From: Balanoglossus misakiensis
Lineage: Eukaryota; Hemichordata
Assembly (NCBI GenBank): GCA_040954595.2
Contig: CM082579.2
Span: forward strand, 10,788,001-10,852,000
DNA length: 64,000 nucleotides
Reading direction: 5' to 3'
Below, piece after piece: positions 42,667-64,000 of the stretch (position 1 is its first letter; the number at the start of each line of letters is the position of its first letter). The position numbers and the translations under genes were made by a program. The notes beneath the pieces are model-generated. The model saw nothing but the letters and a program-made list of their open reading frames with translations. It was not told where the DNA came from and did no database searches.

Positions 42667-42752
42667 TAGTCTCGGTTACCCAGAGCCCTCTGCTTCTTCC
42701 GTTGGGCACTCCAGAAACGGAAGAAGCAGAGGGCTCTGGGTAACCGAGACTA
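42667..42752. mobile_element. Short hairpin insertion 3
   Basis: Perfect 37-bp arms at 42667-42703 and 42716-42752 surround a 12-nt loop; the tips read TAGTCTCGG. The flanks are GTCAATACC (left) and GTCAATAAT (right), so 7 of 9 bases match. Same build as the hairpins at 13882 and 32257. Confidence 0.8.
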
Positions 42753-44338
42753 GTCAATAATGAAATTGTGTCGAAGTATAGTATTCACACGTTATAATGC
42801 CCGCAAACAGGTGTGAGTTGTAACCTCCGATTCGGATTCAGTTGCAACTTCAGAACGATTGAGTATTTAATATTGCCTCTCAAGTTTTCAAATCATAATT
42901 TAGATACTTAAAAATAACAACGGTGAGACAAGTTCTTGACAAATGATACATGTCCTAACTGTAGAAAATACAAAGCTTCGGCAAATAAAGAAATAGTCAT
43001 AAATATTCGAACGGTTTATATTTCAATCATAAAAAAGAATTTACGCACCTTATGTTTACTTACTTAAATATCCATGCACTTAAAATAGCAAAAAATGATT
43101 GATAAATGGATTTCTTGGTATTTTATCATAAAATTACCTATTTGCTTGCCAATTAAAATGATATGCAATACAAAGTCATACAGCTGCTTGTAACTGACCA
43201 CTGAGGTAGAAACAATTTCATATTAACGCTATGCTCACAAATAATGGGTTTGGTTTGGAGGAATTGTGAATACAATCTTTCAGATTCTCTCCCCTCCCCC
43301 GTCTTCCCCCAAATCAGACCCCCTCCCCCTCATATAACATTCCAAACCCCTCTACCCTAAGGCATGCGAAATGTTCCAGTTCTTTACCGGAACACAAGCC
43401 TTATTTTTTTTTCTGTGCATAAATCCTATTAATCTTCTACTTTCCCGAATATGTTTAGATTTCTACCTATCGGCACGGTTTTATATGTGAAACGCCCACT
43501 GATAACTGAATTCAAAATTTCCCTTGTGCACGTGATGACCACGTGATGACATAATCAGTACGTGTATTCCGTAGTCTACAGGTGTGTTGCAATTACTGTG
43601 ATGACAGAAATGGTTTATAAATGATATTTCATAATGGGTTATCTGTGAGCACCAATGCACGAGATTAGGTTGCTTCCTGTAGGAACCAATTTATTTCCAG
43701 ATCCCCTTCTAACACCGGTAATTCCCAAGTCGTTCTCTACTGTCCTAAACATTTTCATGTCCTCCGACTCCTCCACCCACTATTTGCGAACGTAACCTAA
43801 TCAGTTTACAAAAAGTACATGTGACATGGCAAGTTGAATCCAGGCCAAGAAAAGTGACGACTGGATTTACGCAGATGTTGTTAGACCATGTCTTGTATCA
43901 TGTTGCCGAGTGGTTTCATGATTGATTTCCCAGTGACATGACCAAGAACCGAACTTAACGATAGAGATAATCGCATCTTGCATTTTGTCGCTTGGTGTTT
44001 ACAAACGAGAGAGTAAAATTGAACGTGAAAGAACAAAACACCATTTTGAAAGTACGATGTTCCATGTTACAATATCACCATGGAAATGTCTGATGTTCAC
44101 CCGTTTATGTATGGGTTTCAATACTTTTTATACGAAAAAAACAACAACGGAACGTATCAGTTAATTTCAATTCTCAAGTCTTTTGTTGATACGTGTACTA
44201 TATAAAAGATGATTGTGTCGTTACTTTCGCTAAGCCGGTATGTACTCCTATTGATGACAGAATCTCCGGATACCCACAAATTTCAGACGTTTTGTTTTCG
44301 GTGAAAGAAGCAGTCGTACGTATACCAGTTCACTAAAG

Positions 44339-45991
44339 TCACTGTCTGTCGTTGAGTAAATCATGTATGAGACGCTGTAAGAAATTTCTGTTAGCATCAG
44401 CGCTATGGCGGATAGATTCTGTCAGTTTTAGAATACCATCCTGGATGTCCCGAATTTCATCGCCGAGGCCAAGGTCTTCGCGTTCCAAGTATTCGATTTT
44501 GGTTCGCACTTCGGCAAACTCCTCGCCATTGCCCTGCTGCATGTCTAAAAGGTTATCGACGGAGGTTTTGACACCCACCACATCAAACGAATGCTTGTCT
44601 TGGAGACTTGCCAGCGCAGAATTAGCATTTTGAAACAATGTGCTGTAATGGTGCTCACCCTGTTCTCGTTTCATCTCCTCTATCTTGACTTTATCTTCCA
44701 GATATGCCAGCCTGGTCCTAAGATTGTCGCTTTCGGCTTTGAAATCCCCCAACTGCAAGTTAATCCCTTTAATCTGGCTTGTGATGTCTGCCAAACATTC
44801 ATCCATGGCCGATCGGAATTGGCTCATATCGCTCTTAACCCTCGATATTTGAGTGTTCACAGTTTCGATATTGTCTTCACAGCAGTATTTCTGTAGGTTT
44901 TCCACCGTGTCGTCTAATGTATCAATGTCTACCCACTGGTCTTTGTTCTCTGTTGTGAGCCGAGTGATGCTGTGTCGAATGTCGTCTATTACATCATCGT
45001 GGTCTTCTGTGAACTCCTGAAGGTCGCCCTCGATGCGGTGCACGTCATAGGTCATATGAACCATATCGATGCCCTGCTCGTACAACTTTTCTTTGTTTTC
45101 CTCGATGTCATCTTTCAGGTCATCTTCTATGTCTCCCACTTCTTCCCTGATAACCGCTACCAATCTTTCCACTTGGCCGATTCTTCGCTGCATATCAAGC
45201 ACAGACTGCGAGACATCTAAACCCCCTCTGCCCACATGATGTCTCCATCCATCCGTCTCTTCTTTATTGATATCCCCGCTCAGTTGGATGACAGCGATAT
45301 CCCTTTGGATATCCTTCGTCAATACAGCTTGTTCGTCTAGATGTCCAATAGCAAAACCGAACCGCTCATGTTGGGCCTGCTTCAGCGTGGCGATTTCTTC
45401 TTCATTTTGTTGACTGATCACAACTGCTTCCTTCAGTGTCTCTGTCAAGTTTTCCAGTATGCTCGCCTGCTCTTGCAATCGTGTGATTGCGTGCGGGTTA
45501 GCTTGTGACATCAACAGCTCTTCTAAGTGCCTGACGGTATCACTAATATTCCTGATGGTACCACTCTGCCGATCAAGTCTGCCTTTCCAGTCTCCCTTGC
45601 CTTGTTGTATTCTCAAGAGCTTCAGAGTATTTTCTAACACTTGGATGTTAAGGTCTTTCAGCCGCACGTCTAATATTGCCACTTTGGCCTCGATGTTCCT
45701 CCCGCGGAGTCTTTGAGACAACTCGTCGACAGTGGAGCCGTCCTCAACGTCGTTGGACACATCAAAGATTGATCCTTCCATGGCAGAACTCAGGGACTGC
45801 TCCGCCTGCGCCAGGCGGAAGAGAAAAAATTCTCTCTGATAGTCGTCTGGCGGTGGAATGGGAAAAGACTCCTCCTCGCCACGCTCATCCATCTGCTGCA
45901 TCTGGTTGTCATAGTGATATTCAGGGAGAGATGAGGCGGTCACCATATGACTGCCACAGATAACTACCAAAGCTAGGTAAAGAGGTTGCAT
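44339..45991 (-). CDS. Secreted coiled-coil protein of unknown family, intronless
   Basis: A single open frame of 550 residues. Residues 1-19 are a signal peptide (hydrophobic LYLALVVICG, then a cleavage-like TASS). After an acidic, Pro-containing linker (about 25-50), residues about 55-545 are almost entirely helical heptads with no transmembrane segment after the signal. Cysteines are few: CC at about 370-371 and one near 398, which could link chains in a bundle. The first ATG of the frame is used as start since the signal peptide follows it directly. I do not recognise the family; long coiled coils of extracellular fibres or mucus proteins look similar. No intron is needed, which is unusual beside the intron-rich neighbours. 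Codon use looks like a real gene (the frame is open for 1.65 kb in AT-rich surroundings). Confidence 0.8.
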   Translation of the reverse strand: MQPLYLALVVICGSHMVTASSLPEYHYDNQMQQMDERGEEESFPIPPPDDYQREFFLFRLAQAEQSLSSAMEGSIFDVSNDVEDGSTVDELSQRLRGRNIEAKVAILDVRLKDLNIQVLENTLKLLRIQQGKGDWKGRLDRQSGTIRNISDTVRHLEELLMSQANPHAITRLQEQASILENLTETLKEAVVISQQNEEEIATLKQAQHERFGFAIGHLDEQAVLTKDIQRDIAVIQLSGDINKEETDGWRHHVGRGGLDVSQSVLDMQRRIGQVERLVAVIREEVGDIEDDLKDDIEENKEKLYEQGIDMVHMTYDVHRIEGDLQEFTEDHDDVIDDIRHSITRLTTENKDQWVDIDTLDDTVENLQKYCCEDNIETVNTQISRVKSDMSQFRSAMDECLADITSQIKGINLQLGDFKAESDNLRTRLAYLEDKVKIEEMKREQGEHHYSTLFQNANSALASLQDKHSFDVVGVKTSVDNLLDMQQGNGEEFAEVRTKIEYLEREDLGLGDEIRDIQDGILKLTESIRHSADANRNFLQRLIHDLLNDRQ

Positions 45992-47691
45992 TTCTGACGT
46001 TGGACTGGCACCTGTCTGGGTCTGTCACGGGAACTGCGGCCACTTCTTGGCAATCGGAATATGTGAGCCACTATTTGTACTCCAGCCAAGTAATTTTGTG
46101 GGCATTCAACGATCAACATGATTTCCGGTACCCCACCACAACAAAAGAGACAATCCATTCTAGTCTGGTGAAGGGGGGTTGTACTACTAAATTGAGGGGA
46201 CATTTGACGCAAATTTTAGGACCGGCGGTGCATTTCGTCCAGTCTTTCTGTTCAGAGGATTTTGTCACGTGCGGAATTGTAAGTAAATGATCGGTAGCCA
46301 GGAGTACTCTGTTTATATTGTTATTTATTCAAAACCCAACTCTGAATAATTTGGGGCTACACCTGTTGAGTGGCCACCGCCGATGTATTTCCCGTCATTG
46401 TGCAAATCGCATCGCCAATTCTCCCCCCAAATGAAGGTTATGGGGTTATGACACAACGCCCGGGTGTTAATAGAAGTTTGGAATGGGAGGACATGTCGAT
46501 GAATGGGATGTCACAAGAATGTCAACCTTCTTCAATAGAGCTTGCCTTGGCAATTTGGTGTGAATGTCTTGACGTTTGATTTGTGCACGCAGAGCCTACA
46601 TCCTCTGTCGTCATATTCTTACAAAACCATTAGAATTGAAAGTGGCAATAATACACTCGTAGTATAAATTATGCATCGTCACTTGCTTATACACGGTGGC
46701 TTATCCAAACATTTCTGTACGCCTTCAATATTCGATCATTGCCTTGCAACCGTATAGATACCTCATCACCTTGTCAAGGACCGACTTACAAAATGACACA
46801 ATAAAATGGCCTTAAAGTGCAAGAGGCAACCTACTTATGTATGACCCTGTTTTGCAGAGAGGTTGACAAGGCAAATCATTTCCGCGAATCGTCGATACAT
46901 CGACACACAAAGACTTTACACACACATCTCTGATATCTGTACGCGATAGACAACAATTACTATGTCAGAAACTGAGTTCAACGTTAGTTTGGGGTGATTC
47001 CTGATTCGTGTGCGTGCTATAAAATAAATCCATCAGTCTGTGAAATTTGTGAAATTGCCGACCCTTCAGGTAATCTTGTCCATCCGTTCATGAATCTTAA
47101 AGATTTTAAGCTAGACTTATGCCATATTTCAACACACTTTTTTGCCTTATAAAGTACCCGAAGATGACTGGGCGATCTGCCAAATTGAACAGCTGGACTG
47201 AATATCCGTATGCGTAACATTGCTATGAGCTATACCTACTGCGTTCTCAGCAGGAAACATTTACTTACGTTTTAAAAACAACCTTGTTTCTGAACTTGCC
47301 TTTGTGACTGCGTCTTTGTGACGCGAACTGTCGATGGTCAGACGTAGCAGGACGTCAAGGGCGTGAGTGACAGACATAATAGACAACTTTCAAAATCCAA
47401 CCTTGTCTCGCAGTTCCAACTAAACGAGGTCAAGAGGGAAGGAAAGCTGTTCACATGTGGGCCGTCAGATTGGCAGTTGAACACTTTCAATAGAATTCTC
47501 TCCTCCCCAGTCTTTATGAACGCGGTAAGATTACGTTAGTTTGTGTTGTAATCCAAAACTAAAAGAAGGTTCATATTTTGAATTCCACGTACTCTTCCTC
47601 CTATATTCTTTGGTATAAGTTTTATTTCGCATTCGGGGCCGAAACACATTTAGAGAGTAGGATACACTTTGGAGATGACTCTCATGTTGTT

Positions 47692-47694
47692 GAA

Positions 47695-47788
<94 letters not shown>
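47692..47788 (+). repeat. GAT trinucleotide microsatellite, about 32 units
   Basis: Uninterrupted GAT repeats. They generate poly-Asp and poly-Met ORFs in two frames, which are not taken as genes. Confidence 0.95.
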
Positions 47789-49565
47789 TATTTAAAAGCA
47801 AAACATGTACAGCTCAAATATACATGTCTCAGTTTGTTTCATATTCAGCGATTATTGAAACAATCAAGTTGCAACTGACGTCTGCTGATGCGAAGGATTA
47901 CAAGTTTATGGCTGCAGTGAACGGGAGAAGTGTCGTTGAACTATGCCAAAACAACAAGTGGTTAGTTTGGTTGCCACGCGATGTGGCGTAATACTACAGG
48001 ATATGACAACAATTGGTCATTATACTTCACTAATGACTTTGCCCACTAGGTCCCATAAACTAAAACCGATTTAACTACATGTAAATGTTTTAAAGGCAAA
48101 CAAACGGCCTGTAGTTATTATTTCAACTTCTATCCATGTAATTTTCACGCGGCTACAAGAAGTGACCGAAAGGTATTTTAAAAACCGATGAGGTCGCGTA
48201 GTACTAATCGATTCCGTGTACACAGCAAACAATGTGCTCCTGGTCTTCTATATTTTACCCAATGGTGCTGTTCTAGAGACACCAAGAAAACATCGGCGTT
48301 TGGGGCTCTATCTCCCGAAGCTGGGGATAATTCTCCGTATCTGGAGTAACCTTATGATATGAGTTACATATCCTGCTTGCATTTACTCATGTATTTCAAA
48401 GTAAGGGACACGCGTGAAGTAATTTAAAATATATCTTTACAGACACATCATGTAATATGGCATTGTACATGTATATCGAATCATTCGTGTCATCAGTTAT
48501 CGTTTTGTCGGTGGAATGTAGGTACAAATGTACATGATTGCTGTGATGTGTTTCACAAGTCACATCCTCACGAAAGACCTCGACTGTCGGACTTGATTAC
48601 TTTCCACAATATTTTTTTCTTAAATAACTGCAATATTTGGCAGTACATGTACAGGACGAATGTCATACTGTAAAAGTCTGTATTACCGAGAACGCAAACG
48701 ACCGACAACCACTTGGGGGCACTGCACTCTATGGGTCAACTTCCACTTTCAGACATATTGATTTGGCCTACAGTAACACGAGACATCAACAATCCCACTC
48801 TTGCTCTAACGAAACGTGTTGACATGTTCAGGTCACACTGTTACAGTTTCTGCGTTTATTTGTAAGAAGGCACACTGCTTGATATATTTCTAATCCTTTT
48901 CTCCCAAACCACGAATTTTAATATCTTGCCTGAACCGTCTCAAATGTTCACACTTGATTACATACAATTTGTACAACACAAACGACATTCCGATGAAGTG
49001 CGCACGTCATCAACTGGATTTTGCTCAGTGTAATGTTCATCTCGATCTTTCACGCACAGAAAATGAAGAAAGTATATCAGTCCATCTGTCTGTCAAGAGC
49101 CATTACTATGACAGACAGACGGACAGACAAACGCATGGCCAAAATCATAAGTTCCCAATACATCATCTACAGCGACTAAAAATGACATTTCAGTTTCTCA
49201 CTTCAGTTTAAGTTAATAATGCCTTGATCGGGGGGAAAGTCACACCCCAAACACAACAGATTCATAATATACCTTGATTTTTATTGATAAAGAAAATTAC
49301 AATATTTGAAGTTTTTCAAACATATTAGGGTACACTGGGATGTCTTTTCATCCGATGCAAATCATTTTAATTAATTGTTTATTTATTTGCATATTTATGT
49401 AAAATATGGTTGTAATGACATTCATCGGTTACTATTTTATTGGAAATAATGACAATGGCCTTAAAATCAATGCTTGAGATTGTTGGGCATTGCATAATCT
49501 ATTCTATAAACATTGAGTGAGTGTATATAGTTTTTAATGATATGTCCATCTGACAAAACATGAAT

Positions 49566-49771
49566 TACTGTAAAACACTTTATTTTCGCGAGCAATCAAT
49601 TTTCGCGAAATACGCGAGAGCCAAAATAGCGTGAAAATAAAAAGTCAATTTTTTAGAAGGTAACGATGCAGTGAATGAAATAAGAGAACGCGAAAATTAA
49701 TACTCGCGAAACAGTGGCCTCTCTCGATATCGCGAAAATTTCAACTCGCGAAAATAAAGTGTTTTACAGTA
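49566..49771. mobile_element. CGCGAAA palindromic MITE, copy 2
   Basis: TACTGTAAAACACTTTATTT at the left and AAATAAAGTGTTTTACAGTA at the right, nearly perfect ends. Opposite internal orientation to the 35513 copy. Confidence 0.85.
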
Positions 49772-49787
49772 TCCTGCAAACATACAG

Positions 49788-49945
49788 TAAAACATGTCTA
49801 AACCGGACACCAAAGGAGACTGAGTATTGTTTGGTTTTGAAGAGGTGTCTGGTTTACAGAGGTTCTTTTGATCTGTGGTTTTATGTGAAGGGCACTGGAA
49901 AGAGTGTTCGGTATAGACAGGTTTCCAGATTAGACAGGTTTTAAT
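49788..49945. mobile_element. MITE with TGTCTAAACCGGACACC ends
   Basis: GTAAAACATGTCTAAACCGG at the left is matched by CCAGATTAGACAGGTTTTA at the right in inverse orientation. About 155 bp, no ORF. It adjoins the previous MITE. Confidence 0.55.
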
Positions 49946-52612
49946 GTATCTGCATGTTACTGACTCAGCTATTTATTTAGTGCAACAACATTAATACGAA
50001 TAAAAAAAGACATCATTGGTGATGTCGTTAATCCTGGAGTGACAAGAAGGGATATTCTCTTTGCTAAAAAAACTCCTTTTGTATAAAAATCCTCATCTAA
50101 ATCCACCCGTGGTTACAATGCTTGGACAACATCCGAAGTCTGCACTGCCAATGTTTCAGTGAAGTCTGCTCCAAAAAAAAATGACCACCAGATTCAAAAG
50201 CGTGAACATATTTGCAGACAACTGTAATGCACATTTGCACAGATGGTCAAAAAAGTATTTAACACATTTTAAGTTTACCGGAGGTAAAAGCCAATATACT
50301 ATCTCCAGCAATGACTTTACGTGGTGAGGTACCAACTCTAACATGTGTTGCATTGTTAAGAATGAATCATCTTCATCTCGTATGTGAAGACAAGACACAC
50401 ACACATATTCCACTTTTTGACAATTTCCCAACCTTTTCACTCTGGGGTCTACGGCCATACTATAACCATGTCACGTTTTGTAGAACTTTTGTATTCATGT
50501 TTTGACAGATTCACCCTGTTCAATGTGAATGATACACACCCTGTAACTGCACAGCTTAGAATTCTAAAGCAATATAGAAAATATATATGAATGAAGAGTC
50601 TTTCATAGATGAGAACCACATCTGTTATGTCATCCACCATGTGCTGTATTTTCACATTTCTTTTTTCATTTTTAAAGTAATGTTATTTAATGCAATAGGC
50701 CACTTTCATGACCAATTCACACCCTGGCATTTTGTCAGAATTGATTTGCAGTTTTGAAACAAACTCTGGCTACCATGCTAATTCTTTAGTATCAATCACG
50801 TGATCTAGCCATGTGACCCATGGAGTTGTCATTTCCAGATGACAGGCAAGCAATATTTCGGCATCCAGTAATACTGTAAGACACTTGGTTGCTACATACA
50901 TGTAATGCTTTTTAGATCCAATTTCCTTCAACCACTTAAATCATGTCCAGTTACAGAATGTGTATCTTTAAAACTTGCTGTAATGCACACATTATATAAA
51001 ATAGTATTTGGTTACAAGTTTTAGTATATACATCCAAGGAAAAAATATTATATTTAAATAACAAAGAAACTTCTTTCCTCATTTTTGTGGTTTAAAATGG
51101 AATATGATATAAATGGGTACTAATAGTCATTAATGATATGAGACCAGATTTTCTGGGTTTTTAAAAGTTCTGAAGACAAATAAGTTCTTTGGGTAGAATT
51201 CATCAAGCACATTTTCTTACTGTTTATGCAAATTTGTATCTCTGCAAAGGCTAAAGAAAAATAACACTGCAGAAACAAGTTTAAGATCCTCTAGCCTTAC
51301 CCACCCCCACCTTTCACGATAATGGACTAATCCATAAATTTTAGGTCCAGTCTACTCCATTTGCACTGAAATGGGGGTAGGCAGGTTACTTAACTACATG
51401 TATTAAAACGGCAGTGGAAATTGATTTGACAAACTTGAAAATAAATATTTTATCTTATGCACGTGTATTGTCCCAGCTATGGTACGCACTCAGACTTGCT
51501 ATAAACAAAATATGTCAAGAAAACTTTTACTTTCTTACCTGGTCTGGCACAAAGGAAATTTGAAACATTATTTCGCACTTGTATCTAAACATTTGTAACT
51601 TCACTGTAACATGACATAATGCACTTGTTAATTGATCAAAATGTCAAAACTATCATTTCATTCAACAACACATGATAAATGTTACATCAAATCTATTGTC
51701 GACTGTCAAAAAAAACAAAGGTCAAACAATACTATTTTGTTGTTAATTAATTGCAGAACATGAAACACTAATGTTCTGAACAATTTCAATACTACATATG
51801 AAACTCAGTATTTGGTCATTGACAGTTCTCGATGAAACAACACTCTCAGAAAAGGTAAACCACAAGCACAGAACAATTTAACTTATAAACAACAAGAAAT
51901 TGTCATTGAATTATCTACCATGTGACAGTAGAATTGTAACGTCTTTAAGAGACTTTCTATCCCAAAAAGTTTTGCGTGTAACATGACAACTTTAGTGGTT
52001 GAACTGTGATTTCATAGTTTTCACAGCTATTTGAAGAGATAATTGAAGACTTAATAATGCCATCCAACATGGCCTACAGAAACATGTTTTACTTAATGTG
52101 TCTGTCACTTTTTACAGCCAGTTTCAGGAAATCATTTCAACTTCAATACCAGACCATGGAAAAATCACCATACAAACTTATTAGAACACATGTAGTTTAC
52201 TACCAAGGATGAAAGATCAGTCAGTTCACATGGTCGGGTATGTTTACCAAGAATTCAGTGGTTTCGGCCTATTATCATAATTACATTCTTTCACTCTTCT
52301 TTTAATATCAAACTACTCTCACAAGCCATATCTCTGTTGTTTAATTTTTGAATGAATGAATGAATAACGATATTCTTCTTGATAAGTTCTTCAGAACCAC
52401 TGAGAGTCTTTCACTGTGTGCTCCACAGGAGACTTGTTGGAATGGATGTTGAAACTTTAGTCAGTGCACATTTGGACTTGTTGGTCCAGACTAGATTCTC
52501 CAAGTGGACAACTGTGTTATTGATGCTGTTCATGGGCCATAACTTTGCAGAGAGATGCGTTGCAAGACTGTTTGAAGATTCCCAGCCATTGTACCCTGCA
52601 CACTGTCTGTTC

Positions 52613-63674
<11,062 letters not shown>

Positions 63675-64000
63675 TCAAGTAGACGATTATGAACAAGTCT
63701 TAGAAATCAGTGTCTCTACAACACCTCCCCCCACAATCAATTGTTGTCCAAACATTGTCATTGTACATGAGACAAGTCAAAACAAGTCCATGTGTTAGCG
63801 AAAATATGACAGTGGTGTTACCGGAATTATTAATTAACAGATGAAATTCCAAACTAACAAACATGTCATGTTGTACTTTTTTACTGACAGTTTTTGATAA
63901 AGAGTTGGACCCACAATCAACTCTGCCACTAGTGGTTTTATTCTTTCTTGATTTGTCTTGTTTCATACACACCCACACCCATACACACTCACACCCATAC

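Larger units (their letters stand above)
36300..44338. other. Eight kilobases without a recognised gene
   Basis: Only short ORFs without familiar motifs occur. Repeats recognised inside are a TTAA MITE (36321), a second TTAA family (37588) and a hairpin (42667). A palindromic CRE (TGACGTCA) occurs at about 39838. Around 43250-43350 there is a C-rich tract. Noncoding RNA genes cannot be excluded. Confidence 0.6.
45992..52612. other. Stretch without a recognised gene
   Basis: Contains short unsupported ORFs, a GAT microsatellite (47695), a CGCGAAA MITE (49566) and a GTCTAAACCGGACACC repeat (49788). The part near 52612 should be the WASHC5 3' UTR. No other gene is supported. Confidence 0.6.

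Noticed and set aside
47578-47991. ORF of 137 codons with a long poly-Asp run
   Set aside because: It exists because of the GAT microsatellite; the parts outside the repeat are short and show no family, and a second frame gives poly-Met of similar length.
52390-52432. Minus-strand SPVEHTVKDSQWF followed by a stop, which resembles the PVEH motif near the strumpellin C terminus
   Set aside because: The true end ([19 protein letters not shown] and stop at 52613) lies upstream in the exon 52780-52613 with correct phase; the likeness is chance in the 3' UTR.

Overview
The window reads as intron-rich, AT-leaning animal nuclear DNA: spliceosomal introns with GTAAGT-type donors, compact genes, many short inverted-repeat transposons (MITEs), and proteins of conserved bilaterian families. 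A marine invertebrate deuterostome, most likely a lancelet (Branchiostoma) or relative, fits the content. That assignment is inference; nothing here proves it. No tRNA, rRNA or CRISPR array was seen.

Layout. (1) 1546-7563, minus: six exons of a Krueppel-like factor of the KLF3/8/12 kind, whose first three exons encode an AN1-type zinc finger; the last fingers lie left of the window. (2) 8421-9365, plus, head to head with it: SMIM20, the phoenixin precursor and cytochrome oxidase assembly factor. (3) 10662-17723, minus: ZFAND2B/AIRAPL (AN1 fingers, two ubiquitin-interacting motifs, CaaX end), with a TIR-bordered gag-like element and its short derivative (14099-17239) in an intron. (4) 18022-29357: two nearly identical piggyBac transposons joined head to tail through one shared TTAA. 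(5) 29487-32726, minus: WDR55, N-terminal half only. (6) 33344-36299, plus, divergent from WDR55: PGAP2-like. (7) 36300-44338: long stretch without a recognised gene. (8) 44339-45991, minus: an intronless gene for a 550-residue secreted coiled-coil protein of unknown family. (9) 45992-52612: no recognised gene, mostly repeats. (10) 52613-63671, minus: the last nine exons (458 residues) of WASHC5/strumpellin.

The genes are housekeeping neighbours rather than a pathway: endosomal actin control (WASHC5), GPI-anchor remodelling (PGAP2), ribosome biogenesis (WDR55), proteasome/ER protein quality control (ZFAND2B), respiratory chain assembly (SMIM20) and transcription repression (KLF). Two gene pairs share divergent promoters (KLF/SMIM20 and WDR55/PGAP2).

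The points most worth a second look are: both genes flanking the piggyBac tandem lack the exons that should lie between them; an AN1 finger is spliced onto a KLF next door to an AN1 gene, with the intron in the same codon and phase; three short perfect or near-perfect hairpins share tips and about 9-bp flanking duplications; and the phoenixin peptide lacks its amidation glycine.
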